Source of the DNA: an uncultured Pseudoalteromonas sp.
Lineage (GTDB): Bacteria; Pseudomonadota; Gammaproteobacteria; Enterobacterales; Alteromonadaceae
Length of the DNA stretch: 64,000 bases
Direction: 5' to 3'
NCBI GenBank assembly: GCA_947493455.1
Contig: CANLRB010000001.1
Coordinates: 372,001 to 436,000 of the forward strand
Shown here: positions 34,767-43,703 of the stretch, piece by piece
Layout of the letters: the number at the start of each line of letters is the position of its first letter
Position numbering within the stretch: position 1 is the first letter of the stretch
Position numbers and translations under genes: made by a program
The notes under the pieces: generated by a model
What the model saw: the letters and a program-made list of their open reading frames with translations, nothing else
What the model was told of the DNA's origin: nothing
The model's database searches: none

Positions 34767-36896
34767 ATGAAAATAACAAAGCAATTTAAGTTAGGCGCAG
34801 TATCCCTAGCAATGGCATCAGCGATGATGTCTGGTAACACTTTAGCAAACCCAGCACTTTCAGGGACTGATATTGCAGAATTTGCCCCAATCTCGGCAAA
34901 GCTTAATAAACAAGCGACATTAGGCACTCAGTTTATTATCAAATATAAGCAAAACTCAGCCGAGTTAATGTCAGCAGCAATGACTGACCTATCACCAAGT
35001 GTGATGAATCAACGTGCAAAAGCATTCGTTGAAAACTTTAAAAGCACAAAATCAGGTGTATCAGCAAAATACGTTCGTTCAATGGCGCTAAGCAACCACC
35101 ACGTTATTCGCGTAGACGAAAAGCTTTCAGCTTCTGAAACAGACGCGCTAATGCAAGAAATCGCTAACTCAGGAAATGTTGAATACATTGAAGTTGACCA
35201 AATGCTACAAGCATTTGCAACACCGAGCGATCCTCGTTACTCAGATCAGTGGCACTACTTTGAAAATACAGGCGGTATTAACGCGCCAGCTGCATGGGAT
35301 AATGCGACAGGTGCAGGCGTAACCGTAGCGGTACTTGATACAGGTTACCGTCCACACGCAGACTTAAACGCAAACTTATTACCTGGTTATGACATGATCT
35401 CAAACACATTTGTTGCAAACGATGGTGGCGGTCGTGATAGCGATGCACGTGACCCAGGTGATGCAATCTCAGCAAACGAATGTGGTTACACACACGGTGC
35501 ACAAGGCTCAAGCTGGCACGGTACGCACGTAGCAGGTACTGTTGCAGCAGTTGCAAATAACGGCGAAGGTGTTGTGGGTGTTGCTTACGACGCGAAAGTA
35601 GTACCAGTTCGTGTACTCGGTAAATGTGGTGGTTTAACATCAGATATCGCTGACGGTATTGTTTGGGCATCAGGTGGTTCAGTATCAGGCACGACGCCAA
35701 ACGCAAACCCTGCTGATGTAATTAACATGAGTTTAGGTGGTAGCGGTGCATGTAGTTCTACTACACAAACAGCAATCAACCAAGCACGTGCAAACGGTGC
35801 AGTAGTCGTTATCGCAGCGGGTAATGACAACGACAATTCAGCAAATTACAACCCAGGTAACTGTAGTGGCGTAGTAAACGTTGCATCAGTTGGTCGTAAC
35901 GGTGGCCGTGCTTACTACTCAAACTACGGTTCAAACATCGACGTAGCAGCTCCAGGTGGCGCACAAAGCTTTGCTAATGACCCAGAAGGCGTACTATCAA
36001 CGTACAACTCAGGTTCTAATTCACCAAGCAGCGATAGCTATGCGTACTCACAAGGTACATCAATGGCGGCACCACATGTTGCAGGTGTAGCAGCGCTAAT
36101 CAAGCAAGCTAAACCTTCTGCAACACCAGACGAAATAGAGTCTATCTTGAAATCAACGACTCGTAGCTTCCCAGCAACATGTACCAACTGTGGTACAGGT
36201 ATTGTTGACGCTGCTGCAGCTGTTGCTGAAGCATCAGGTGGCGTAATTGTTGAGCCTCCAGTTGGCGGCAACGTACTTGAAGACGGTGTTGCGAAGAGCA
36301 ATTTAAGCGGCGCACAAAATGCTGAAGCTTTTTACACCATGGAAGTCCCAGCAAACACATCTAATGTTACATTCACAATGAGCGGTGGCTCAGGTGATGC
36401 TGACCTATACGTTCGTGCTGGCAGCCAACCAACTACATCTAACTGGGATTGCCGTCCGTATAAAGGTGGTAACAACGAAGTATGTAGCATCGACAGCCCA
36501 GCAGCAGGTACTTACCATGTAATGCTTCGCGGTTACTCTGCATACTCAGGTGTAAGCCTTCAAGGTGACCTAACAACAGGTAGTGTTGGCCCACAACCAG
36601 GTGGTATCACTGAAACTAACCAAGCAGCAAGTCGCGGCAACTGGGTACGCCACACTGTAGACGTTCCAGCAGGCATGAGCAGCTTTGTTGTTACAATTTC
36701 AGGTGGTTCAGGTGATGCAGACCTTTACCTAAGACAAGGTAGCCAACCAACGACAAATAACTGGGATTGTCGTCCATACAAAAATGGTAATGCTGAAACG
36801 TGTACGGTAAATAATCCACAAGCTGGCACTTACCACATTGGTATTCGCGCTTACAGCACCTTCTCAGGTTTGACGTTAGACGCACAATATCAATAA
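34767..36896 (+). CDS. Extracellular S8 subtilase with two C-terminal PPC domains
   Basis: 709 residues from ATG 34767 (GGAA ribosome site; a TTG 12 bases earlier is possible). Signal peptide to about residue 28, an I9-type propeptide (about 53-150: TQFIIKYKQN, IEVDQM), peptidase domain about 165-490 with Asp191 (VAVLDTGYRPH), His251 (HGTHVAGT) and Ser432 (GTSMAAPHVAG). Two PPC domains follow (about 505-600 and 615-709), each with SGGSGDADLY and NWDCRPYK and about 60 percent alike, so they arose by duplication. These are typical of secreted proteases of Alteromonadales, with the PPC domains usually removed on maturation. Confidence 0.95.
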   Translation: MKITKQFKLGAVSLAMASAMMSGNTLANPALSGTDIAEFAPISAKLNKQATLGTQFIIKYKQNSAELMSAAMTDLSPSVMNQRAKAFVENFKSTKSGVSAKYVRSMALSNHHVIRVDEKLSASETDALMQEIANSGNVEYIEVDQMLQAFATPSDPRYSDQWHYFENTGGINAPAAWDNATGAGVTVAVLDTGYRPHADLNANLLPGYDMISNTFVANDGGGRDSDARDPGDAISANECGYTHGAQGSSWHGTHVAGTVAAVANNGEGVVGVAYDAKVVPVRVLGKCGGLTSDIADGIVWASGGSVSGTTPNANPADVINMSLGGSGACSSTTQTAINQARANGAVVVIAAGNDNDNSANYNPGNCSGVVNVASVGRNGGRAYYSNYGSNIDVAAPGGAQSFANDPEGVLSTYNSGSNSPSSDSYAYSQGTSMAAPHVAGVAALIKQAKPSATPDEIESILKSTTRSFPATCTNCGTGIVDAAAAVAEASGGVIVEPPVGGNVLEDGVAKSNLSGAQNAEAFYTMEVPANTSNVTFTMSGGSGDADLYVRAGSQPTTSNWDCRPYKGGNNEVCSIDSPAAGTYHVMLRGYSAYSGVSLQGDLTTGSVGPQPGGITETNQAASRGNWVRHTVDVPAGMSSFVVTISGGSGDADLYLRQGSQPTTNNWDCRPYKNGNAETCTVNNPQAGTYHIGIRAYSTFSGLTLDAQYQ

Positions 36897-36923
36897 CCAA
36901 ATAACATTTTAATCCTACTGATT

Positions 36924-36950
36924 AAAGCCGAGCATTTGCTCGGCTTTTTT
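36924..36950 (+). terminator. Intrinsic terminator after the PPC protease
   Basis: Perfect stem AAAGCCGAGCA / TGCTCGGCTTT followed by more T, 27 bases after the stop. Confidence 0.9.
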
Positions 36951-37011
36951 ATTGAATTCGTTCTATAAAAAAAGCTAAAGTACATTGTGTATTTAATGAC
37001 ATGGACTAGAT

Positions 37012-37482
37012 ATGAAAACGAGTATCGCTAAACTGCTCACGTTCACTTTATTTTTCGCCGCGGCTTCAGCTCAGGCTAAAGATCTACATTTTGGTGACGC
37101 AGTTGATAAAAACAAACTAATAAAAATCTCAACCTTAATGGAAAAGCCAGACGATTACCTGTCATCACCCGTCACAATCGAAGGCACGGTGGTTGGCGTA
37201 TGTCAAAAACGCGGTTGTTGGATGAGCATTGCATCAGATAAACGCTTTCAAAATTTGCGTATTAAAGTCAATGATGGCGATATGGTCTTTCCGATGACAG
37301 CAAAAGGCAGCAAGGCGTTTGCCACCGGCATGTTAACAAAAAATCAACTCACACTGTCAGAATCAAAACGCTTACTCGCACACAGAGCGCAAAAAAATGG
37401 TGAAGCATTCGATGAAGCAAGTGTAAAGCAAGCCATTGCAACCTACCAACTTGTCCCTACTGGGGTGACTATACTTGATTAA
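37012..37482 (+). CDS. DUF4920 periplasmic protein
   Basis: 156 residues, signal peptide to about 22 (ASAQAKDLHFG). The domain carries VTIEGTVVGVCQKRGCWMSIA, the OB-like strand and Cys-x-x-x-x-Cys (CQKRGC) pattern of DUF4920. The two cysteines may bind a metal or form a disulfide. The downstream PepSY-type gene starts inside its last codons. Members occur with cytochrome and metal genes; the role is unproven. Confidence 0.82.
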   Translation: MKTSIAKLLTFTLFFAAASAQAKDLHFGDAVDKNKLIKISTLMEKPDDYLSSPVTIEGTVVGVCQKRGCWMSIASDKRFQNLRIKVNDGDMVFPMTAKGSKAFATGMLTKNQLTLSESKRLLAHRAQKNGEAFDEASVKQAIATYQLVPTGVTILD

Positions 37483-38047
37483 CCGCTTAAAAAGCATCAA
37501 CTGGTATCGTTTAAATCGGTCACTACATCGCGATTTCGGCTACTTTTGCATTGGCTTTGTACTCATTTATGCGATATCAGGTATTGCGGTCAATCACAGA
37601 GATGACTGGAATCCAAATTTCTATGTTGCACGCGATACCATAGCAACACCCCAAGTAAATTGGGACACAGTGAATGATAATGTGCTTATTCAACAAGTAC
37701 TCGAACAGGTTGATGGCCAGTTTGAAGTGAAAGCCTCATACTGGCAAAGTCCAAGTCAGTTTAAAGTATTTTTAGAAAACGACGGCAATTTGAGCTTAAA
37801 TTTAAGCCAAAATACCATCGTATTTGAACGCATCAAAGCGCGCCCTGTGTTCCAAGCATTCAACCGTTTGCATCTTAACGAAACCCATAAGTCGTGGATC
37901 ATCGTGTCAGATATTTTTGCCGGTTTACTTATTTTCTTGGCGCTGAGCGCACTGTTTATGGTGAAAGGCAAATACAGTCCGTGGCGCAAAAAATCACTGT
38001 GGATAATCGCAGGCTTTGTGATTCCGGGCGTTTATATCTTTATATAA
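37475..38047 (+). CDS. Small PepSY-associated transmembrane protein
   Basis: 190 residues from TTG 37475, which overlaps the DUF4920 stop. Three helices: about 20-40 (YFCIGFVLIYAISGIAVNH), 142-162 (SDIFAGLLIFLALSALFMV) and 172-190. The first helix ends GIAVNHRDDWNP and a histidine (LHLNETHKSW) precedes the second. It has the same plan as the protein at 12614 (helix ending in NH, about 100-residue loop, His, helix pair). No cytosolic reductase domain. Possibly part of a periplasmic redox step. Confidence 0.8.
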   Translation: MINRLKSINWYRLNRSLHRDFGYFCIGFVLIYAISGIAVNHRDDWNPNFYVARDTIATPQVNWDTVNDNVLIQQVLEQVDGQFEVKASYWQSPSQFKVFLENDGNLSLNLSQNTIVFERIKARPVFQAFNRLHLNETHKSWIIVSDIFAGLLIFLALSALFMVKGKYSPWRKKSLWIIAGFVIPGVYIFI

Positions 38048-38080
38048 ATACTCCCCGTTGTTCACGCACCCTATTGCTTT

Positions 38081-38099
38081 GGCGGTCATTACCGCCTTT
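38081..38099 (+). terminator. Weak terminator-like hairpin after the PepSY-type gene
   Basis: Stem GGCGGT / ACCGCC with a CATT loop, followed by only TTTC. Stem is strong, T tract is poor. Confidence 0.4.
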
Positions 38100-38155
38100 C
38101 GCTTCTCCCTTATCTTTCAAAACAAACAAAATAGGAACAAACTAACAAATATTTA

Positions 38156-38169
38156 TTGATCTAAATCAA
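38156..38169. promoter_or_regulatory. Perfect FNR-type box upstream of the gbsR-cydAB block
   Basis: TTGATCTAAATCAA matches the FNR consensus TTGATnnnnATCAA at all ten defined positions. It is 52 bases before the regulator ATG, consistent with low-oxygen control of the bd oxidase block. Confidence 0.85.
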
Positions 38170-38184
38170 AATTCAATTTAACAT

Positions 38185-38218
38185 TTATAAAGTTTCAGAA
38201 ATTACTGAAAGTTTATAA
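38185..38218. promoter_or_regulatory. Large imperfect palindrome abutting the regulator start, probable autoregulatory operator
   Basis: Arms TTATAAAGTTTCAG and CTGAAAGTTTATAA are complementary at 13 of 14 positions around a six-base centre AAATTA. The right arm ends two bases before the ATG at 38221 and covers the only possible ribosome site (GAAAG). Confidence 0.7.
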
Positions 38219-38220
38219 CA

Positions 38221-38772
38221 ATGAATTTATCACCGAAAATTGAATCCTTCGTTATGCACTGTGGCGAAATGGGCAGCCGCTGGGGCTTTAATCGTACGAT
38301 TGGCCAAATGATGGGCTTATTAATTATGAGCGAAGCGCCACTCAGTGCGAATGAGCTCTCAGAAACGCTCAATATTTCGCGAGGTAATGTGAGTATGGGC
38401 ATAAAAGAATTGCAGTCTTGGCGACTTGTTACTGTGCACCATATAAAAGGTGACCGCAAAGACTATTACTTACCTGCGGGCTCCATTTGGGAACTGGCAA
38501 ACCGGGTATTTGAAGAGCGTCGCAAACGTGAAATGGATCCAACTTTATCACTGCTACGTGCCGCAATGCTTGATGATGCAGCAAATCAAAAAGAGCGTTA
38601 TGCACAGCAAAAAATGGCTGAAATTCACGATTTACTTGAAACCATTACACAATGGGCTGGCGAACTACAATCGATCAGCCCAGATAAACTAACAACTCTA
38701 ATGAAACTAGGTTCTGGGGTTGTCAAAGTACTCGACATGAAAGAAAAGTTTTTAAAAGGCGGCAATCAATAG
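38221..38772 (+). CDS. GbsR/MarR family transcriptional regulator
   Basis: 183 residues. Winged helix from about 30 to 90 (MSEAPLSANELSETLNISRGNVSMGIKELQSWRLV; IKGDRKDYYLP) with GbsR-type N-terminus (FVMHCGEMGSRWGFNRTIGQMMG) and a helical C-terminal dimer region. It is 36 bases upstream of cydA and is the natural candidate for a local regulator. A palindrome abuts its start, suggesting autoregulation, and a terminator covers its stop. The effector is unknown. Confidence 0.9.
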   Translation: MNLSPKIESFVMHCGEMGSRWGFNRTIGQMMGLLIMSEAPLSANELSETLNISRGNVSMGIKELQSWRLVTVHHIKGDRKDYYLPAGSIWELANRVFEERRKREMDPTLSLLRAAMLDDAANQKERYAQQKMAEIHDLLETITQWAGELQSISPDKLTTLMKLGSGVVKVLDMKEKFLKGGNQ

Positions 38773-38784
38773 ATTGCCGTTTTT
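38760..38784 (+). terminator. Terminator/attenuator overlapping the regulator stop codon, before cydA
   Basis: Stem CGGCAATC / GATTGCCG with an AATA loop, followed by five T, one G and five T. It overlaps the stop codon (38770-38772) and ends about 25 bases before the cydA ATG. Confidence 0.8.
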
Positions 38785-38807
38785 GTTTTTATCTTTGGAG
38801 GTCCGTC

Positions 38808-40166
38808 ATGCTTGATACGCTCATGCTGTCGCGAATTCAATTTGCGGCAAATATAAGCTTTCATATTCTTTTTCCAACTATCACCATTGCGCTAGCATGG
38901 TTTTTAGTCTTCTTTCGCGTTCGCCACTTGCAAACAGGGCAAGGGGTTTGGATGCGTGCCTACCGTTTTTGGGTCAAAATTTTCGCGCTCACCTTTGCTT
39001 TAGGTGTGGTTAGCGGCATCACAATGTCATTTCAATTTGGCACAAACTGGCCGGGGTTTATGGAAACCGTCGGTAATATTGCAGGCCCTCTACTCGGCTA
39101 TGAGGTACTCACCGCATTTTTTTTAGAAGCGACATTTCTTGGCATTATGTTATTTGGTATGCATAAAGTACCGCCAAAAGTGCATACGCTCGCAACCTTT
39201 ATGGTGGCATTTGGTACAACCTTATCAGCATTTTGGATTCTCAGTTTAAATTCATGGATGCAAACCCCTACGGGATTTGAAATGCGCGATGGAGTTGCCT
39301 TTCCAACCGATTGGTTTGCTGTTATTTTCAATCCATCGTTTGGTTATCGGTTTATACATATGTTGGTTGCGTGTGGTTTAACGGCAAGTTTTTTAATTGC
39401 CGGGATCAGTGCTTATCGTCTACTAAGAGGAGACACCAAAGCAGCGCCTAAAATGACACTCAAAGTCTCATTGTTTGTGGCAGCAATATTAGCACCAACA
39501 CAAGCACTTATTGGCGACTTTCACGGCTTAAATACACTCGAGCATCAACCGCAAAAAATTGCCGCAATGGAAGGTGTATGGGAAACTGAAAAAGGCGCGC
39601 CGTTATTGTTGTTTGCTATTCCAGATGAGCAAAACCGAACTAACCATTTTGAAATTGGCATTCCCAAATTAGCCAGCCTCATTCTTACCCATGATAGCAA
39701 TGGTGAAATCAAAGGCCTCAATGAGTTTAAAGATGAACACCCGCCCGTTAAACCTGTATTTTTTGCTTTTCGAATAATGGTTGGCCTTGGCTTAGTCATG
39801 ATTTGTGTCGCTTGGCTCGGCGCTTTTAAACTTAAACGCAATCAACAATTGCCCAATTGGCTCTTAAAAACACTTGTCGGTATGACCTTTAGTGGCTGGG
39901 TGGCAACACTCGCAGGTTGGTATGTAACTGAGATTGGCCGCCAACCTTATTTAGTTTCTGGCATATTGACAGTAAAAGATGCGGCGACAGATATTGCATC
40001 AAGCAATGTTGCAATCAGCCTGGCGCTCTATCTTATTGTGTATGCTGGTTTGCTAGTTGCCTATTTACACACCGTATTTCTACTTGCGCGCAAAGCAGTC
40101 GAAATAGAGGAGATGAGCGACTCAGAACGTTTAGTTATTCAAAAAAGCGAGGTGCAGTATGTTTGA
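38808..40166 (+). CDS. cydA: Cytochrome bd (CIO-type) ubiquinol oxidase subunit I
   Basis: 452 residues, nine membrane helices, strong GGAGG ribosome site. Visible haem features: His19 (haem b595 ligand, in SFHILFP), His in RFIHML (b558), GYEVLTAFFLEATF with its acidic pair, and GRQPYLVSGIL near the end. The Q loop is short, as in cyanide-insensitive CioA-type enzymes. Reduces oxygen to water with quinol and tolerates low oxygen, cyanide and sulfide. Preceded by an FNR box and a GbsR-type gene. Confidence 0.95.
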   Translation: MLDTLMLSRIQFAANISFHILFPTITIALAWFLVFFRVRHLQTGQGVWMRAYRFWVKIFALTFALGVVSGITMSFQFGTNWPGFMETVGNIAGPLLGYEVLTAFFLEATFLGIMLFGMHKVPPKVHTLATFMVAFGTTLSAFWILSLNSWMQTPTGFEMRDGVAFPTDWFAVIFNPSFGYRFIHMLVACGLTASFLIAGISAYRLLRGDTKAAPKMTLKVSLFVAAILAPTQALIGDFHGLNTLEHQPQKIAAMEGVWETEKGAPLLLFAIPDEQNRTNHFEIGIPKLASLILTHDSNGEIKGLNEFKDEHPPVKPVFFAFRIMVGLGLVMICVAWLGAFKLKRNQQLPNWLLKTLVGMTFSGWVATLAGWYVTEIGRQPYLVSGILTVKDAATDIASSNVAISLALYLIVYAGLLVAYLHTVFLLARKAVEIEEMSDSERLVIQKSEVQYV

Positions 40167-41157
40167 TCAACACACATTAGCAATTATTTTTATCTCTCTC
40201 ACGGGCCTTGCAACACTGCTTTATGCAATTTTGGATGGCTACGATTTAGGTGTTGGTATTTTGCTACCGCTAAATCAAAGTGAACAGGCTGACACTATGA
40301 TAGCGTCCATCGGACCATTTTGGGATGCCAACGAGACGTGGCTGGTGTTGGCAGTTGGATTATTGTTAATTGCTTTTCCTGCAGCCCACAGTGAAATTCT
40401 AAAAGCGCTCTACATACCTGCAACAATTATGTTAATCGGGCTCATTTTGCGAGGCGTTGCATTTGATTTTCGTGCCAAAGTGGCTCAAACAAACAAACCG
40501 ATATGGGATCGCTTTTTTAAGATCGGTTCACTGATCACCGCTTTGTCACAAGGTTATATGCTTGGAATGTATGTGGTTGGGTTTAACACTGATGCAAGTA
40601 GTCTCATTTTTGCCCTACTTAGTGCCATTGGCGTCGCATGTGCGTATTGCTTTATTGGTGCAACCTGGTTAGTCATGAAAACCGAAGGCCAGTTGCAAAT
40701 AAAGGCATTAAAAATTGCAAAACGCTGTGTTGTTATTACCTTTCTTGGTGTTACAAGTGTTTCTCTACTCAACTTGGTTGTAAACCCAACAATTTATGAA
40801 AAATGGTTCTCTTTTCCAACTGCGCTAATATTATTACCAATACCAATTATTTGTGCGGCATTATTCGTACTTTGTTTCGTTGTGTTAAACCATTTAGAAA
40901 AGGATGCTCAAATTGGTACAGGGCTACCCTTCGCAACAGCGGTACTGATTTTCACGTTAAGCTTTTTTGGCCTTAGTTACAGTTTTTTCCCGTACATCAT
41001 TCCGAGTAAAGTAACCATTTGGCAATCAGTAGCTGCACCTGAATCACTCAATTTTTTATTGTGGGGTGCGATTATCGTTATTCCGACTATTATCGCCTAT
41101 ACCGCATTTTCATACCGTGTATTTTGGGGTAAAGTCGAGCAGCTGAAATATTATTAA
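40159..41157 (+). CDS. cydB: Cytochrome bd (CIO-type) ubiquinol oxidase subunit II
   Basis: 332 residues, eight helices, overlapping the cydA stop by 8 bases. Conserved N-terminus LDGYDLGVGILLP with WDANETWLVLA and SFFGLSYSFFPYIIP near the C-terminus, all subunit II features. No cydX-like small frame is clear after it. Confidence 0.95.
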   Translation: MFDQHTLAIIFISLTGLATLLYAILDGYDLGVGILLPLNQSEQADTMIASIGPFWDANETWLVLAVGLLLIAFPAAHSEILKALYIPATIMLIGLILRGVAFDFRAKVAQTNKPIWDRFFKIGSLITALSQGYMLGMYVVGFNTDASSLIFALLSAIGVACAYCFIGATWLVMKTEGQLQIKALKIAKRCVVITFLGVTSVSLLNLVVNPTIYEKWFSFPTALILLPIPIICAALFVLCFVVLNHLEKDAQIGTGLPFATAVLIFTLSFFGLSYSFFPYIIPSKVTIWQSVAAPESLNFLLWGAIIVIPTIIAYTAFSYRVFWGKVEQLKYY

Positions 41158-41776
41158 TTAAGCATAAACTTATGACGTAAGCCAAAGGGAGAGATTTGGC
41201 TTACGTTAGCAAACTGTAAATGGGGTTTACATTATCTTCATGAAACAGACTAATTAAACGTTGCATTATATAAAAAAGCAGCTACCGCATAGACAAAAGT
41301 AGTAGTTTTACATTCTCAAACATTATCGTTTATATAAATCGCGTGCCTCAAGGTAAGCCAATTTAAAACAATAAAATAGCGTTACAAGATAGCTTTTAAA
41401 GGCGATAAAAAATGCTATTTAAGTAGCCATAGGGTACTAAAATCAATCGTTCCAATCAAAATTAAAGCTAAATACAGTAAATACAAATTACTAACTGAAT
41501 CAATAACAATACTTGCCCTGGCTACTATTTAATCTGACTTTTATAGTACCAAACTCTTTACTTTAAATATCCTTTAGTATTTTTTGTTATAAAGCACAAA
41601 AAAAACCTTATTTCATCGCTAACTCTATTGATCTTTTAGCGCTTTAATTGCTATTGTTGACACTATAGCCAAGGTTTATTTTTCATGTTTGTTTTATGGC
41701 TTCAAAAGTTGAAATAGTACTTTTTTATTAATAAACCTTGCAGGGCCCCAAATTTAGTTTCCGCAAGGAAAGAGTG
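41158..41776. other. 619-bp gap with a 12-bp hairpin and an inverted repeat before the KfrA-like gene
   Basis: A perfect 12-bp inverted repeat ACGTAAGCCAAA / TTTGGCTTACGT (41175-41206), 17 bases after cydB, has no T tract. Nearer the next gene lie a -35-like TTGACA (41657) and an inverted pair AAGGTTTATT (41671-41680) / AATAAACCTT (41730-41739). No coding frame is supported. Confidence 0.6.
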
Positions 41777-43153
41777 ATGACTATAAACTACGCAAAAGTG
41801 AAATCTATCTGTGACGAGCTCGTAAGCGCAGGTAAACCAGTAACAATCGATGCCGTATTAAGTGAGTGCGACGGTAGCTCATCAACCGTGCTTGCCCACT
41901 ACCAACGTTGGCGCAGCGAAGCGCAGGATACTAAAAAAGCCAATACCGATACGCTTAATCTAAGCGACGAGTATATGGCAGCCTTTCAGCGTGAAATTAA
42001 GCGATTTTCTTCGGTAATCAACCGTGACTTTGAAGGCCAGCTTGAGCAAGCCATTGAAGCTGAGAAGTTTGCCATTCTCGCTTTACAAAAAGCGGAGCAA
42101 ATTGGCGAAGATTTAACAGCAAAAGTAACAACACTCGAAGAGCGTTTAGCGACTGAAACTGAACAGTTTAAAGCGACGATTGCTGAAATTGAAGACAATG
42201 CCGACGCCGAAATTAGAGCGTTAAAAGAGCATAACGAAGCACAGATTAAAGAAATAACTGATTCGAAAAACCAAGTTATTGAAGAAGTTAAACAATCGAG
42301 TGAATCGACGATTGAGCAACTGAAGAAGTCAAATGAAGAGACGATCGCAGAGCTCAAGCATTCAAGCGAGACAACGATTAATGAACTGAAGCAATCTGGT
42401 GAAGCTAAAGTTAGCGAGCTGACTGAAACAGTTACTAATCAAATTAAAGAGCTTGAACAAGCGATTCAAGACAAAGAAGCGACAATTCAGGGTTTGATTC
42501 AAGAGAAGAATCAAGCATCATCGCTTGTTTCTGAGCTTGAGCAAAAAGCGTCTAGCAGTGCACAGAAGGTAGAGCAGCACAACACTGAACTCGACGACTT
42601 ACGTAAAGCGAAAGAGCAAATGCGTTCACAGTTACAACAAAGTGAACAAAGCATTGAGATGTTGAAAAAGCAAAATTTAGAAATGTCGCAGCATGGCCAA
42701 GACCAGCAAAATGCGGTCAAAGCGGCTAAAGAGCAACTTCAAGCGATGCAAGAAAAGCTACAAGTTGCCGAGCAAGCATCAAGTAGTTTTGAAGCCGATA
42801 AAGCAAATATGCTTAAGCAGATGGACTTTATTAAAAATAATTCAACTGCAACAATTCAGCGCTTAACGCAGAACTCTGATCAGAACCTTGCGAAGATCAG
42901 AATGCTCGAAGAAAAACTTACCGCAGAGCAAAGTAACTCATGGAAGATGGAAAATGAAACTGAAAAGCTGCAAGAGCAGCTAGAGTTCATTAAACAAAAT
43001 TCATCGACTACTGTTGAACGCTTAACGCGAAGTGCTGAAAAGGCGATGTCTCGCGTACGAGACTTAGAGCGCGAACTGGACGACACCAAACTAAAGTTAC
43101 AAGCCGCTGAAGACGGCAATAACGTGGTGCCACTGCAAAACCAGCAAGCATAA
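41777..43153 (+). CDS. KfrA-like DNA-binding protein with long coiled coil
   Basis: 458 residues from ATG 41777, with AAGGAAAGAG ahead. The first 50 residues (VKSICDELVSAGKPVTIDAVLSECDGSSSTVLAHYQRWRS) are the KfrA N-terminal helix-turn-helix domain known from plasmid partition regulators. The remainder is almost all coiled coil. Residues about 140-190 contain 11-residue repeats of the type S-x-E-x-T-I-x-E-L-K-x, and two related segments near the end share FIKxNSxxTxxRLT. A chromosomal KfrA of this length may be a nucleoid-binding or filament-forming protein. It stands alone with a long upstream gap. Confidence 0.82.
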   Translation: MTINYAKVKSICDELVSAGKPVTIDAVLSECDGSSSTVLAHYQRWRSEAQDTKKANTDTLNLSDEYMAAFQREIKRFSSVINRDFEGQLEQAIEAEKFAILALQKAEQIGEDLTAKVTTLEERLATETEQFKATIAEIEDNADAEIRALKEHNEAQIKEITDSKNQVIEEVKQSSESTIEQLKKSNEETIAELKHSSETTINELKQSGEAKVSELTETVTNQIKELEQAIQDKEATIQGLIQEKNQASSLVSELEQKASSSAQKVEQHNTELDDLRKAKEQMRSQLQQSEQSIEMLKKQNLEMSQHGQDQQNAVKAAKEQLQAMQEKLQVAEQASSSFEADKANMLKQMDFIKNNSTATIQRLTQNSDQNLAKIRMLEEKLTAEQSNSWKMENETEKLQEQLEFIKQNSSTTVERLTRSAEKAMSRVRDLERELDDTKLKLQAAEDGNNVVPLQNQQA

Positions 43154-43173
43154 CCAAGTTTAAATAACACAAA

Positions 43174-43196
43174 AAGGCGCTTTGAGCGCCTTTTTT
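43174..43196 (+). terminator. Intrinsic terminator after the KfrA-like gene
   Basis: Stem AAGGCGCT / AGCGCCTT with a TTG loop followed by a T run; the T run ends 13 bases before the next ATG. Confidence 0.9.
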
Positions 43197-43208
43197 AATA
43201 GGAAAAAT

Positions 43209-43562
43209 ATGATAGAACGAATTGAAACCAAGCAGCGCATGAGCCGCATTGTAAAACATAATGGTACAATTTATTTATGTGGTCAGGTCTGTGCTGATGC
43301 AACAAAAGATATAACTGAGCAAACGCAAACCATGCTCGACAAAGTCGATGCGTTGCTACTGCAAGCGGGCAGTGACAGAAAACATATGCTCAGTGCCACT
43401 ATCTATTTAAAAGATATGAGCTATTTTGCTGAAATGAATAAAGTATGGGACGCTTGGGTACCTGAGGGCTACGCACCCGCTCGTGCATGTGTCGAAGGGA
43501 AAATGGCAAGAGAAGCCCTACTTGTTGAAATTTCAGTGATCGCAGCAGAAATTAGCGCTTAA
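43209..43562 (+). CDS. RidA family protein (Rid7-like)
   Basis: 117 residues from ATG 43209, preceded by AGGA. RidA/YjgF fold: [69 protein letters not shown]. The conserved Arg of the RidA site is present in PARACVEG. Probably deaminates reactive imines; the exact subgroup is not certain. Independent of neighbours. Confidence 0.9.
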   Translation: MIERIETKQRMSRIVKHNGTIYLCGQVCADATKDITEQTQTMLDKVDALLLQAGSDRKHMLSATIYLKDMSYFAEMNKVWDAWVPEGYAPARACVEGKMAREALLVEISVIAAEISA

Positions 43563-43703
43563 AATGAATTAGCTTAAAAGCCAAAAATTGGGGTGTAGCG
43601 CGCAGCTGCATCCCACATACATAACACAACCACTCCCTCACAAAACCTTCACAACCTGTTTGCTATTGTTGTTACACAAATAAACAGTAGCAAGGTGTCT
43701 ATC

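Noticed and set aside
35278-35706. 142-codon open frame on the minus strand inside the PPC protease gene
   Set aside because: Low-complexity Leu/His/Arg composition in antisense to a strongly conserved catalytic domain; it is a shadow frame.
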